Source: Actinomadura_C sp036008685
GTDB taxonomy: Bacteria > Actinomycetota > Actinomycetes > Streptosporangiales > Streptosporangiaceae
Length of the DNA stretch: 64,000 bases
NCBI GenBank assembly: GCA_036008685.1
Contig: DASYNF010000108.1
Location: 62,001-126,000, forward strand
Direction of reading: 5' to 3'
Part shown: piece after piece, positions 38,701 to 47,827 of the stretch
Layout: the number at the start of each line of letters is the position of its first letter
Numbering within the stretch: position 1 is the first letter of the stretch
Translations under genes and position numbers: made by a program
The notes under the pieces: model-generated
The model's database searches: none
Told to the model about the DNA's origin: nothing
What the model saw: only the letters and a program-made list of their open reading frames with translations

Positions 38701-39513
38701 TCAGGTCAGGGTCGTCGGCGGGAGCGTGGCGAGCAATGACTCGACGGCGGCGTTGAACTCCGTCGGCCGCTCGAGATTGGGCATGTGCGCGGCGCCGTCG
38801 ACGACGACCAGGGTGGAGTCCGGGATGCGGTCGTGCAGGAGCCGCGCGTCGCCGAGAGGCGTGAACCGGTCTTCGCCGCCCACCACGACGAGTGCCGGGA
38901 CCGCGACGCGCGTCAGCGTCTCGACGTAGTCGGGACGCTCGGCGCGGCCCCGCAGTGCCGCCGCGGCACCCTCGGCAGGCGTGCCGGTCATCATGCCGAG
39001 CACGTGGCGCGCCACCGCGGGAAGCGCCTGGATGTTGGCGGGAGCGACCATTGAAGGGAGCACCTCGCCGGCATGGCCCGCCATACCCTCGCGGAGCAAT
39101 CGATCGGCCATATCGGTGCGCATGACCCGGCCCTCCGGAGTCTCGGCCGGCGCGGAGGTGTCGGCGAGGACCAGGGCGCGGATCCGGTCGGGGAAGAGGC
39201 GATGGAACTCCATGACGATCTGCCCGCCCATGGAGAGCCCGCCGAGGACCACGCGGCCGAGCTCCAGATGGTCCAGCAGGCCGGCGATGTCCCGGGCGAA
39301 CGTCTCCAGCGGCGTGATCCCGGGCACGACGGTGCTCTCGCCATAGCCGCGCAGGTCAGGGGCGATGACCCGGTAGCCGGAACGGCTGAAGTGGTCGGCC
39401 TGCGGTCCCCACATCGACCGGTCGAACGGGTGCCCGTGAACGAGCACGATCGCCTCGCCGTCCCCCTTGTCGTCGTATGCGTGGGTGATCCCGTCGATCG
39501 TCACCATGGTCAT
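38701..39513 (-). CDS. Alpha/beta hydrolase
   Basis: 270 residues with an intact triad. The nucleophile is in GGLSMGGQIV (GLSMG), the acid in VVGGEDRFTP and the histidine in DGAAHMPNLERP. The HGHPFDRSMW segment forms the oxyanion hole, as in esterases or 3-oxoadipate enol-lactonase-like enzymes. It is divergent from a MocR regulator across a 124-base spacer containing a direct repeat, so it may be the regulated gene. Confidence 0.92.
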   Translation of the reverse strand: MTMVTIDGITHAYDDKGDGEAIVLVHGHPFDRSMWGPQADHFSRSGYRVIAPDLRGYGESTVVPGITPLETFARDIAGLLDHLELGRVVLGGLSMGGQIVMEFHRLFPDRIRALVLADTSAPAETPEGRVMRTDMADRLLREGMAGHAGEVLPSMVAPANIQALPAVARHVLGMMTGTPAEGAAAALRGRAERPDYVETLTRVAVPALVVVGGEDRFTPLGDARLLHDRIPDSTLVVVDGAAHMPNLERPTEFNAAVESLLATLPPTTLT

Positions 39514-39594
39514 CTGTGCTCCCCGGGTGTGGCGGTCCGGTGTGTCCTACCGGTTCGCTGCGATTTGACGGCTCGATGCTATGAGGGTCAAGAT

Positions 39595-39628
39595 CTCGGT
39601 GCAATAAGAAAAACGCCCTCGGTGCAAT
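39595..39628. promoter_or_regulatory. Probable MocR operator (11-bp direct repeats)
   Basis: ctcggtgcaat occurs at 39595-39605 and 39618-39628, exactly 23 bases apart, i.e. about two helical turns. Direct repeats at such spacing are typical binding sites of MocR/GabR-type regulators, and the downstream repeat ends 9 bases before the MocR start. The A-rich sequence between them (ataagaaaaac) may include the -10 region, implying autoregulation. Confidence 0.65.
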
Positions 39629-39637
39629 TGGGGTCCG

Positions 39638-40975
39638 ATGGAGGATTACCGGCTCATCGCCGACACGATCGAGGCCGATATCGCGGCCGGCCGTCTCCGG
39701 CCGGGCGATCGGCTCCCGGCGCAGCGCCAGTTCGCCCGCCGGCGCGGCATCGCCAGTTCCACCGCGGCACGTGTCTACGGCGAACTCGTCCGGCGAGGGC
39801 TGGCGGTGGGGGAGGTGGGCCGTGGCACGTTCGTGCGCGCGGCCAAGCCGGCGCTGGAGCCGGCGCTCACCGAGCCCAGCGGGGCCCGGGTGGACCTGGA
39901 GCTCAACTTCTCGGTGCTCCCCGAACAGCCGGCCCTCCTCGCCCGGAGCCTCGAGCGAATGGCCCGGCCGGCCGTCCTCGCGGAGGCGCTGCTGCCGGTG
40001 GGCGTCTCGGGCACGCCGGCGGCCCGTGAGGCCGCCGCCGGCCTGCTCTCCCGGGCCGGCTGGACGCCCGAGCCGGGACGCGTGCTGTTCGCCGGCAACG
40101 GCAGGCAGGCGCTCGCCGCCGCCATCGCCGCGCTGGTCCCGCCCGGCCAGCGGCTGGGCGTCGAGGCGCTGACCTACCCCGTCGTGAAGGCCATCGCGGC
40201 GCGCCTCGGGGTCACGCTCGTACCGCTCCCCATGGACGGGGCGGGCCTGATTCCCGACGCGGTGCGGTCCGCGCACCGGGCCGCGCCGTTGCGGGCCGTC
40301 TATCTCCAGCCGACCCTGCACAATCCCATGGGCGTGACCATGCACGAACAACGGCGGGCCGAGTTCGCCGACGTGCTCCGGGAGTCGGGCCTTTACGCGA
40401 TCGAGGATGCGATCTATTCGTTCCTGCGGCACCGGGTCCGGCCGCTCGCCGCGCTGGCGCCCGGCCACACCATCCTCCTGGACGGTCTGTCCAAACGGAT
40501 CGCGCCCGGTCTCACGGTCGGGTTCGCGGTGCCACCGGTGGGGCTCGTGGCAGGGGTCGCCGCGGCTCTCAGGTCGGGCGGCTGGACGGCCTCCCGCTTC
40601 GCGTTGGAGGCGGCCACGTCCTGGCTCACCGACGGCACGGCCACCGCGGTGCAGGAGGCCAAACGCCGTGATGCCGAGGCGAGACAGCGGGTCGTCCGGG
40701 AGCGCCTCGCCCGGTTCGCCGTCCGCTCGGATCCGTGTGCCTACCACTGCTGGTGGGAGCTCCCGGAGCCATGGAGAGCCGACACGTTCGTCGCCGCCGC
40801 CGCCCGCCGGGGCATCGCGGTGACGCCCGGGGCCGCGTTCGCCGTGGGGCCGGGGCAGGCTCCGAACGCCGTACGGCTGGCCCTGGCCGCGCCGGCGATG
40901 GAGGACCTGGCCGCGGCGCTCGACGTCCTCGCCGCCCTCGCCCGGGGGACGCCCGAGGACGCCGGGCTCGAGTGA
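39638..40975 (+). CDS. MocR-family (GntR-aminotransferase) regulator
   Basis: 445 residues. The N-terminal GntR winged helix (1-68; RLRPGDRLPAQRQFARRRGI, GRGTFVRA) is joined to a fold-type I aminotransferase domain. PLP lysine is Lys286 (LLDGLSKRIAPG), with YLQPTLHNPMG and AIEDAIY as further cofactor contacts. Such proteins sense PLP-amine adducts and regulate adjacent genes. The divergent alpha/beta hydrolase is the likely target. Confidence 0.93.
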   Translation: MEDYRLIADTIEADIAAGRLRPGDRLPAQRQFARRRGIASSTAARVYGELVRRGLAVGEVGRGTFVRAAKPALEPALTEPSGARVDLELNFSVLPEQPALLARSLERMARPAVLAEALLPVGVSGTPAAREAAAGLLSRAGWTPEPGRVLFAGNGRQALAAAIAALVPPGQRLGVEALTYPVVKAIAARLGVTLVPLPMDGAGLIPDAVRSAHRAAPLRAVYLQPTLHNPMGVTMHEQRRAEFADVLRESGLYAIEDAIYSFLRHRVRPLAALAPGHTILLDGLSKRIAPGLTVGFAVPPVGLVAGVAAALRSGGWTASRFALEAATSWLTDGTATAVQEAKRRDAEARQRVVRERLARFAVRSDPCAYHCWWELPEPWRADTFVAAAARRGIAVTPGAAFAVGPGQAPNAVRLALAAPAMEDLAAALDVLAALARGTPEDAGLE

Positions 40976-41055
40976 GCGCGGGACGGGGATCTCTCAGAGT
41001 TCTGCCAAGATCCCCGGCTATGGTCCGCGGCATATCGATCAACGGGAGGCTGATC

Positions 41056-41400
41056 ATGTCATTGAAGACTCTCGTCGGAGCCGGCGCCGCCGGCGTGCTG
41101 GTGTTCACCGCCGTCCCGGCCGCGCAGGCCGCGACGCCCACGCCGACGGCCACGCAGAGCGCCGCGCCGAAACAGCAGAGCGCCACGCCGAAACAGCTCA
41201 AGGCGCGGGCCCACCGGCTGTGCGCCCGGGTCGACAAGGTGCAGCACCGGGTGGACCGGGTCGCCGGTCGGCTGTCGGCCGGCGCCGACAAGCGGGGTTC
41301 GGTCAAGTGGCTGCAGGCCCGGGCCAACGCCGTCCGGGCCAAGAACCCCGCGAAGGCCGAGCTCCTGGACGGGCGGAGGCCGCGTCGGACGTGGACCTGA
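41056..41400 (+). CDS. Small secreted alanine/lysine-rich protein, possibly truncated
   Basis: 114 residues starting at ATG 41056 after GGGAGG. A signal peptide covers residues 1-27 (cleavage near AQA-ATP). It is followed by a Thr/Pro/Ala linker and a basic helical region (KQLKARAHRLCARVDKVQHR). The last eight residues (RRPRRTWT) look out of character. At this point another frame begins to read as a histidine-kinase remnant, so the original C-terminus was probably lost in a rearrangement. Confidence 0.65.
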   Translation: MSLKTLVGAGAAGVLVFTAVPAAQAATPTPTATQSAAPKQQSATPKQLKARAHRLCARVDKVQHRVDRVAGRLSAGADKRGSVKWLQARANAVRAKNPAKAELLDGRRPRRTWT

Positions 41401-41624
41401 CCGAGATGGTCGCCACGGCGGTCGAGCCGCCGCAGCGCAGGCATCCGCACGCCATGATCTCGACCACGCTCGACGAGGACGTGGCCGTGCGGGGCGGGGC
41501 GGTGGCCGTACTCGACCCGGCCGAAGGAACCGGCGCGCGCATCGAGGTGCGGCTCCCCGTCGGGGGCCGGATGGACGGCTCATCCCCCGGCGGACCGTCC
41601 TGGATGGCGGCCGCGTCTCCTTAG
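41370..41624 (+). pseudogene. Histidine kinase remnant with internal deletion
   Basis: In the frame ending at TAG 41622-41624, the sequence DVDLTEMVATAVE, RRHPHAMISTTLDEDV and AVRG matches the start of a sensor-kinase ATPase domain. It then passes directly into GTGARIEVRLPVGG, the usual end of that domain. The N, G1, F and G2 boxes between are missing, so it cannot bind ATP. There is no start of its own. The stop overlaps the 3' end of the convergent GT9 gene. Confidence 0.65.
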
Positions 41625-42589
41625 CGCCCTGGCTCCGGCCGGTCCCCGGGCGCGGGGGCCCGGGCTCGGCGGTCCGGGGCGGGGCTCAGGGCTCGTAGTG
41701 CGGCGGCCGTCACACGTTCGGTCGTGATCGCGAGCAGCCCCGGATCCGGAGCCCGGCCATGCGGGTCGCCGTGGCGTCCGGCCCACAACACCGTGTGCTC
41801 GGGCCGTCGCGGCGGTCCCCACAGGGCCGGTGAAGTGGGCCCGAACAGCAGGACCGACGGGGTGCGATAGGCGGTGGCCAGATGGCCGACCCCCGTGTCC
41901 CCGCAGATCACCAGGCGTGCTCGCGCCACCAGGGCCGCGAGCCGCAACAGGGACGTACGGCCGGACAGGTCGGCGCCGGGCCTCAGCCCGGAGAGCTCGA
42001 CGAGCCGCCGGGCCGGCTCGGCGTCCGCCGGACCGCCGGTGACCACCACCTCATGGCCTTGGGCACGAAGCGCCGAGACGACGGCGGCATAGCGGGCGAT
42101 GGGCCAGCGACGGGCCGGAGAGCCCGCACCCGGATGCACCACCACCGCGCCGGGCGCCGGGGACGGGCTCCGCGGAACCGTCAGGTCGAGGTCGTCACAT
42201 CGCGGCCGCAGCCCGTACCAGGACAGAAGCCGGCACCAGCGGTCCACCTCGTGCTCTGAGGCGTCCCAGACCGGCCCCCGGTGGCGGGGAAAGGCCGGGT
42301 GCGCGAACGCCATCAGCTCGACCGGGCCGAGCTCGCGGAGCACCTCATGACTCTGCGGGCCACGGCCGTGCAGGTTGACGGCGATGTCCACGGACCCGTA
42401 CGAGCGCAGGGGCTCCAGGCGTGGCACCGGCAGTACATCGTCGACCGCGCCGGTCAGAACGGCCAGCGCGGTCAGGGGGCGCGGCGCCGCGAGGGTGATG
42501 CGGTGACCGTGCAGCCCACGCCGCAAGGCCCGGAGCGCGGGCACGACGGTGAGCAGGTCGCCCAGGCCGAGCGCCCGCAGCGCGATCAC
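41621..42589 (-). CDS. Glycosyltransferase family 9 (heptosyltransferase-like)
   Basis: 322 residues. ALRALGLGDLLTVVPALRAL at the N-terminus and VVHPGAGSPARRWPIARYAA, ICGDTGVGHLATAYRTPSV and LLFGPTSP in the donor domain are GT9 signatures. GTG 42589 overlaps the SDR stop (GTGA). In organisms without LPS such enzymes add sugars to unknown acceptors. The SDR-GT9 pair is a known actinobacterial combination and may modify a surface glycan. Confidence 0.92.
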   Translation of the reverse strand: MIALRALGLGDLLTVVPALRALRRGLHGHRITLAAPRPLTALAVLTGAVDDVLPVPRLEPLRSYGSVDIAVNLHGRGPQSHEVLRELGPVELMAFAHPAFPRHRGPVWDASEHEVDRWCRLLSWYGLRPRCDDLDLTVPRSPSPAPGAVVVHPGAGSPARRWPIARYAAVVSALRAQGHEVVVTGGPADAEPARRLVELSGLRPGADLSGRTSLLRLAALVARARLVICGDTGVGHLATAYRTPSVLLFGPTSPALWGPPRRPEHTVLWAGRHGDPHGRAPDPGLLAITTERVTAAALRALSPAPDRRARAPAPGDRPEPGR

Positions 42590-43263
42590 GGCCAAGACGG
42601 CTCTTGGGACGGGCAGACGATGAGCTCGCGGAGCTCGCACCCGCGTGGCCTGCGAAGGGCGAACAGCACCGCGTCGGCCACATCCTCCGGACGGCTGAGC
42701 TTGGCGTCCGGTGGTGGCTTGTACTGCGCGTCCCGGCCGTCGAAGAACGCGGTGTCCATCCCTCCCGGGATGAGGAGCGTGACGCCGATCCGGCCCGCGG
42801 TCTCGACCGCCAGGGCCCTGGTGAATCCGACGACCCCGAACTTGGAGGCACAGTAGGCGGTCGCGTCGCTCACCGCGCGCAACCCCAGCGTGGAGGCGCA
42901 GGTGACGACACGGCCGTTCTCCGCCGCGGTGAGATAGGGCAGCGCGGCCCGGACGACGGCGACGGTCCCGAGCAGGTTGACCTTGACGACGCGCTCCCAG
43001 TCCTCGGCCGGCACGGCCGACAGCGTCCCGCAGGAATCGATCCCCGCGGCCGTGACCACCGCGTCCAGCCCGTCGGCGCAGCGGGCCAGGAATCGCACGG
43101 CTCGCTCGGCGGCCCGCCGGTCGCACAGGTCGGCCTGGATGTGCTCGACCTTGGCCTTGGGGAGATGGCGGTCGAGGACCAGGGGCCGCCCGCCCGCGTC
43201 GCCGATCTTCCGCGCGATGGCGGCGCCGAGTCCGGAGGCGCCGCCGGTGATGAGGACTCGCAT
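42586..43263 (-). CDS. Short-chain dehydrogenase/reductase
   Basis: 225 residues with cofactor loop TGGASGLGAAIA, VTAAG and the catalytic YCASK (Tyr-x-x-x-Lys), plus a Ser in TCASTLG. The first acidic residue after strand 2 is Asp31 (LVLDRH), which favours NAD(H). An AAGGGAAG ribosome site precedes ATG 43263. It is the first gene of a coupled pair with GT9, so the oxidised group may be a sugar. Confidence 0.92.
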   Translation of the reverse strand: MRVLITGGASGLGAAIARKIGDAGGRPLVLDRHLPKAKVEHIQADLCDRRAAERAVRFLARCADGLDAVVTAAGIDSCGTLSAVPAEDWERVVKVNLLGTVAVVRAALPYLTAAENGRVVTCASTLGLRAVSDATAYCASKFGVVGFTRALAVETAGRIGVTLLIPGGMDTAFFDGRDAQYKPPPDAKLSRPEDVADAVLFALRRPRGCELRELIVCPSQEPSWP

Positions 43264-43627
43264 CGCTTACTTCCCTTCGGCCGCCACCACCGCCTGCCGG
43301 CGTCCCCGCCGAGTGGGGTCGTGGAAGATCGCGTCAAGGCCGAAGAATGCCGCGGTCTTTACCTGTGTTCGATCACCCTGCACCGCCGCCGCGGCATGTG
43401 GGTTCTCCGGCGTAACCTATATGGCATTTGTCACCGTTGGAGGCGGCGATAAACCGATGGTGACGCAAATTCGAAACGCCGAGTCGGTAATGGCCACGGA
43501 TCCGAGGACATGAAAAACCCGACGTCGACCGGCGTGCGGGGCGGGGCCCTCGGGTACGGATCGAGCACTGCGGGTACGGACTCGAACGCGGGTGTGCGGC
43601 GAACGGGCTCACGGGAAAGGAGTGCCG
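43264..43627. other. Divergent intergenic region
   Basis: 364 bases between the SDR gene and the DUF2795 gene. A 10-base direct repeat, cgggtacgga, lies at 43551-43560 and 43571-43580, about two helical turns apart. A moderately A/T-rich part (43405-43480) could hold promoters. No gene is supported. Confidence 0.45.
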
Positions 43628-43831
43628 ATGGGTAGACGACCTTCGTTCGCCGAGGTGCAGAAATACCTCTCCGGCATGGACTATCCGGCGACCCCAGACC
43701 AATTGGTCGAGCATGCGCAGAAGAAAGGAGCCGAGGAGGATATTCTCGAGCTCCTGCGCGATATCCCCGACCGCGAATACGACGGGCCCAACGCCGTGAG
43801 CGAGGAAGTCACCAACGTCGAACGTTCGTAG
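43628..43831 (+). CDS. DUF2795 domain protein
   Basis: A 67-residue protein with the DUF2795 core: AEVQKYLSGMDYPATPDQLV, then AQKKGAEEDILELLRDIPDR. It is soluble and helical, of unknown function. ATG 43628 follows AAAGGAG. The family is widespread in actinobacteria. Confidence 0.9.
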   Translation: MGRRPSFAEVQKYLSGMDYPATPDQLVEHAQKKGAEEDILELLRDIPDREYDGPNAVSEEVTNVERS

Positions 43832-43897
43832 CCGAGCATCCGCGGGGATGCCCGGGTGCGGCGGCGCGGGAGGCCGCGCCGCCGATCAGGCGGGGGG

Positions 43898-44857
43898 ATG
43901 GCCGTGTACGCCGACCGAGCCCAGAGCGCCGGGGATCTCCCGCCACTGCCTCTTGCCGCCTGGCGGCCGACCAAGGAGACCCTGCACCTGTACTGCCAGG
44001 TCGTGGGAAAGATCAGGAAGTCGGCGACCGCCCCGCGCGCGCACCGGTGGAACGTCCCTCTGTACGTCGCGATCCGGGGGCTCACGACCGGCCGGATGCG
44101 TTACGGCGGCCTGGCCTTCGCGATCGACTTCGACTTTCTCGACCACCGGCTGGTCCTCCGTACCGACGTGGGGAGGAGCGAGAGCTTCGCCCTCCGGGAC
44201 GGCCTGTCGGTCAAGGACTTCTACGACACGCTGCTGGGGCTGCTCCAGGAGTTCGGCGCCCGGCTGGAGGTCGAGACCGAGCCGGTCGGCGTCCCCGGGG
44301 CGCCTCCTCATGATGAGGACACCGAGCATTCGGCGTACGACCCGGTGCAGGCGGAGCGGTTCTGGCGAGTACTCGCGTGGGTCGACGGAGTCTTCGAGGA
44401 GTTCTCCGGCTGGTTCTCCGGAAAGACGAGTCCTGTCCACCTGTTCTGGCACGACTTCGACCTGGCGGTCACGCGTTATTCGGGCCGCCGGGTGCAGGAG
44501 GAGGGCAAGGCCGATCCGGTCGCGCACGAGTCGTACACCCACGAGGTGATCGGCTTCGGGTTCTCACCCGCGGGCCGCGGCACGGGGGACGCCTCCTTCT
44601 ACTCCTACACCCATCCCGAGCCGCCCGACCTCACACGCAGGCCACTGCGGCCGGCGGAGGCGAGGTGGATCCCTACGGAGGTCGGCACCCACCTGGCGGT
44701 GCTCGCCTGGGAGGACGTACGGACCAGCGCCGACCCCCGCCGGACCCTGCTGGCGTTCCTGCAGAGCTCTTACGAGGCCGGGGGGATCACGGCCGGCTGG
44801 GAGATGGCCGATCTCGAATCGGTCTACACGCCCGAGGAGGCGCGCATCCGGCGTTGA
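43898..44857 (+). CDS. DUF5996 family protein
   Basis: 319 residues. Recognisable blocks are WRPTKETLHLYCQVVGKIR, GLAFAIDFDFLDHRL, PVHLFWHDFDLAVTRYSGR and YEVIGFGFSPAG-like HEVIGFGFSPAG. DUF5996 has no established role; the all-beta middle with several aromatic residues suggests a binding protein. ATG 43898 is preceded by GGGGGG. Confidence 0.9.
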   Translation: MAVYADRAQSAGDLPPLPLAAWRPTKETLHLYCQVVGKIRKSATAPRAHRWNVPLYVAIRGLTTGRMRYGGLAFAIDFDFLDHRLVLRTDVGRSESFALRDGLSVKDFYDTLLGLLQEFGARLEVETEPVGVPGAPPHDEDTEHSAYDPVQAERFWRVLAWVDGVFEEFSGWFSGKTSPVHLFWHDFDLAVTRYSGRRVQEEGKADPVAHESYTHEVIGFGFSPAGRGTGDASFYSYTHPEPPDLTRRPLRPAEARWIPTEVGTHLAVLAWEDVRTSADPRRTLLAFLQSSYEAGGITAGWEMADLESVYTPEEARIRR

Positions 44858-44964
44858 GGTGTCGCCCCGGGCCACGGGGGTCCTGGCCCGTGGGGTCCTG
44901 TGGGATTCCTGCTCGGTAAAGCACCGGCCATGTCCTGGCGCCCGGTTCTCAGTACTGTGTCCTG

Positions 44965-46254
44965 ATGGCTGCCGCGACGCTGGAACGACGGTCCGAGCCT
45001 CCACTGGAGGCCTCCGCCATGACCCGCCTGGTGTGGCTGGACGTGCTCCGGGGGATAGCGGCCATGGCCGTGGCCCTGCACCACGCGACCTATTACTACC
45101 TTCCCCAGCTGCGCTATCACCTGTTCCACTGGTTCGACCCCGGCAAGTACGGCGTGCTGGTCTTTTTTCTGGTCAGCGGCTACATCATCCCCGCTTCCGT
45201 GGAACGGCACGGGGAGATACGGAGGTTCTGGATCGGACGGTTCTTCCGGATCTATCCGCTCCTGATGCTGGCCTGTGCCGGGAGCGTGCTGCCGTTCCTC
45301 CTCGGGGTCAGAGGACTCAGGGCGGGGCTCGAGCAGTACGACCCGATGGTCGCCGTCATCTCCCACCTGACGATGCTGCAGGACCTCCTCGCCGTCCCCA
45401 GCACTGTCAACGTGCTGTGGACGCTCTCGTACGAGATGGCCTTCTATCTCTTGGTCGTGGCGATGTTCGTGACCGGGACGCAGCGCCGCTCCGCACCGGT
45501 CGCCGTGCTGTTGGCGCTCGGTGCGCTCCTCGCGGGCGGGCTTCTGCCCACAGCCGCCCTGTCCCGGGCGGCGGGGACCGGGCCGGTCGTCGTCTTCGCC
45601 GCCGTGGTCCTGGTGGTGGCGGTCTCGGCCGCCATGTCCGGCAGGCGGACGCTCCGTGTCTTCGGCGGGCTGCTCGGGGGAGCCCTCGCCGCCGTACTCG
45701 TGCTGCTCAACGGCCGGGCGGGCCCGTGGGAGGGGCTCATCTGCCTTGCGGTGATGTTCGCCGGCACAGTGATCTACCGGGCCGAACACGGTCAGATCGG
45801 CAGGCGTACGGCCGGAGCCGTGCTCGCGGGGGTCCTGTTCGCCGCCTTGGCCGCGGGGAGCTGGAACGCCCGGCTGGCCATGACGGCGGCGGACGCCCGG
45901 TCCTTCCAGCTGTACTGGACCGGCTCCGTGGTGCTCGCGGGCGTGAGCTTCGGCGGCGCCATGGCATTGCGGCGCCGCCGCATGCCACGATGGCCGGCCG
46001 GCCTCGGAGTGATCAGCTATTCGCTGTACCTTCTGCATCCGGTGCTCCTGATGGTCTCCGATCAGCTCTTCGGCACCTCGGGACGCGACGAGGTGCACAA
46101 GCTGGTCGTCTTCATGCTGGCGCTCGTGGCCGTGAGCTGGACGACGCACCGCCTCGTCGAGGTTCCGATGCAACGTCTCGGCCGCCGTCTCACCGGTCGC
46201 CCGGCTCCCCGTGTGCCGGTCGACCGCGCGCCGGTCGATCGCGAGCCGGGCTGA
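44965..46254 (+). CDS. Acyltransferase 3 family membrane protein (copy 1)
   Basis: 429 residues, about ten transmembrane helices. The family start WLDVLRGIAAMAVALHHA contains the catalytic-type histidine; FFLVSGYIIPAS, RFFRIYPLLML, TLSYEMAFYLLVVAMFV and SYSLYLLHPVLL are the other signatures. Such enzymes O-acylate surface sugars, polyketides or peptidoglycan. It is clearly related to the inverted gene at 47.8-49.2 kb. The acceptor is unknown. Confidence 0.9.
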   Translation: MAAATLERRSEPPLEASAMTRLVWLDVLRGIAAMAVALHHATYYYLPQLRYHLFHWFDPGKYGVLVFFLVSGYIIPASVERHGEIRRFWIGRFFRIYPLLMLACAGSVLPFLLGVRGLRAGLEQYDPMVAVISHLTMLQDLLAVPSTVNVLWTLSYEMAFYLLVVAMFVTGTQRRSAPVAVLLALGALLAGGLLPTAALSRAAGTGPVVVFAAVVLVVAVSAAMSGRRTLRVFGGLLGGALAAVLVLLNGRAGPWEGLICLAVMFAGTVIYRAEHGQIGRRTAGAVLAGVLFAALAAGSWNARLAMTAADARSFQLYWTGSVVLAGVSFGGAMALRRRRMPRWPAGLGVISYSLYLLHPVLLMVSDQLFGTSGRDEVHKLVVFMLALVAVSWTTHRLVEVPMQRLGRRLTGRPAPRVPVDRAPVDREPG

Positions 46255-46328
46255 CGCGGGCGTGGCGACGGTGGACGTTCGTCGCAGCGGGTATGTCTCC
46301 GGCAGCACCGTGAGGGGAGACGTCCGGG

Positions 46329-46715
46329 ATGTCCGTCGAGCTGAACCACACCATCGTCGCGGCCCGCGAGAAGAAGGCGGCCGCCGACTTCTTCGCCAGG
46401 ATCCTGGGGCTCGAGGTCGGCGCACCCCTGGGGCCCTTCGTCCCCGTCGGCACCGGCAACGGCGTCACATTGGACTTCATGGACACGGACGCGGACGAGA
46501 TCGCCCCACAGCACTATGCGTTCCTGGTGTCCGACGGCGAGTTCGACGCGATCTTCGGGCGGATCAGGGAGGCCGGCATCGCCTTCTACGCCGACCCGGC
46601 CCATCAGGAGGCCGGCCGGATCAACCACCGTGATGGCGGCCGAGGAGCCTACTTCGACGATCCGAACGGGCACAATCTCGAAATCCTCACCCGTCCGTAC
46701 GGCAGCGGAGGGTGA
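46329..46715 (+). CDS. VOC (glyoxalase/dioxygenase-like) protein
   Basis: 128 residues forming two beta-alpha-beta-beta-beta units. Metal-type positions are His in ELNHTIV, His in QHYAF and Glu in HNLEILTRP, the arrangement of VOC metalloenzymes. It contains ADFFARILGLEVG at the start of unit 1. Substrate unknown. Confidence 0.9.
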   Translation: MSVELNHTIVAAREKKAAADFFARILGLEVGAPLGPFVPVGTGNGVTLDFMDTDADEIAPQHYAFLVSDGEFDAIFGRIREAGIAFYADPAHQEAGRINHRDGGRGAYFDDPNGHNLEILTRPYGSGG

Positions 46716-46841
46716 AGGGCGACACCGGCCGGCTCGGTCCGCCGGGCGCGTGCGTGCGTTCGCCCGGAGTCGCCGCGGCTCTTCGCCCTCCGGCCACGGC
46801 CAGACCTCCGTGGCCGGTGCGTCAGCATCAGGCCGAGCAGA

Positions 46842-47198
46842 TCACTGTCTGGTGCGCAGGTCGTGAAGGGCGCCGGTGGGCAGGCTCAGGGCCTCGAGGA
46901 GAGTGCGGAGCCGGTCGCGCTCCTCGGGTGTCACGGGCTGGTTGTGCGCGCGAAGGGATGCGATCAGGTCGGCCATGACGCGCTCCCACTGTCCTCCGCT
47001 GGCCGCGATGCTGATGCGCTGAAGCGTGCGCTCGGGGAGCCGGTCGGTGAACCTCCCCGGGAGACAACGAACGGCTCGGGCGACTTCGCGCTGTTCCAGC
47101 TTGACCGTCTCGCGGGTCTTACGGGCCCACCGGGGGCGATACCGGGTGTGGGTCACCAGTAAAAGCCGGAGTGTTTGCACCAGCTCATGCCGGAGCAT
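46842..47198 (-). CDS. Conserved-looking basic helical protein, unknown
   Basis: 118 residues beginning at ATG 47198, which is preceded by AGGAGGTGGA, the strongest ribosome site in the window. The protein is basic and helical (LVQTLRLLLVTHTRYRPRWA, WERVMADLIASLRAHNQP) and has no membrane segment. An A/T-rich stretch at 47239-47259 could be its promoter. No family is recognised. The frame upstream to 47450 lacks coding support. Confidence 0.6.
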   Translation of the reverse strand: MLRHELVQTLRLLLVTHTRYRPRWARKTRETVKLEQREVARAVRCLPGRFTDRLPERTLQRISIAASGGQWERVMADLIASLRAHNQPVTPEERDRLRTLLEALSLPTGALHDLRTRQ

Positions 47199-47358
47199 GC
47201 TCCACCTCCTGATCCAGGTCGGCCCGTCCGCCGTTGTCACGATAAGTGTAGCATTCGTGCCTCTGTGTAACCGAGTCCGGAGTGAGCCGTGCGGAGGCGA
47301 TCCGTCATCTGGCGCTCCGTCATCTGGCTTTCGTCCCATGGCGCTCCGAAACATGGCG

Positions 47359-47727
47359 CTATGGACGAGCGGCCGCGCACGTGATGCAGGTTCTCGCCGC
47401 CGGGCGGGCCGCCAGACGGGCCGGCGCGATGGCCCGGCCGCAGCGTTCACATCGGCCGTAGTCGCCCGTCCGGAGCCGCTCGAGCGCGCTTTCGAGGTCC
47501 GCCAGGCGCCGGCGCGCCTGCCGGATCAGGGCTTCGGCCTGCGATCGCTCGAAGGCGATCGTCGCTCCTTCGGGATCGTGCTCGTCGTCGACGCCGACCA
47601 GCGCCGACGACTCGACGATGCCCTCCCAGTCCCGGGTCAGGGCCGCGATGTGATCAAGGGTGCTCGCGCACTCGGCGGTCAACAGCTCTTCGAGCGAAGA
47701 GCCGTCGGGGCGTCCCTCGGTCATCAT
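47359..47727 (-). CDS. TraR/DksA-type zinc-finger protein
   Basis: 122 residues. A helical coiled-coil half (EALIRQARRRLADLESALER) is followed by the DksA/TraR C4 zinc finger YGRCERCGRAIAPARL, then TCITCAAA. DksA-like proteins bind the RNA polymerase secondary channel; actinobacterial members influence antibiotic and stress regulation. It starts at ATG 47727 or 47724. Confidence 0.9.
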   Translation of the reverse strand: MMTEGRPDGSSLEELLTAECASTLDHIAALTRDWEGIVESSALVGVDDEHDPEGATIAFERSQAEALIRQARRRLADLESALERLRTGDYGRCERCGRAIAPARLAARPAARTCITCAAARP

Positions 47728-47827
47728 CGATGTCAACCTGGCCGCGTGCCGGCGCATTCCGCCTCTGACCCGCCAGGACACGCGGCACGCATCGCCGGCC
47801 CGCGGGCGCCGGTCCCGCGACGTGGTC

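Noticed and set aside
41220..41624. Complete 134-codon gene
   Set aside because: The first half is an out-of-frame reading of the secreted protein; only the part after about 41370 is recognisable, as a kinase remnant.
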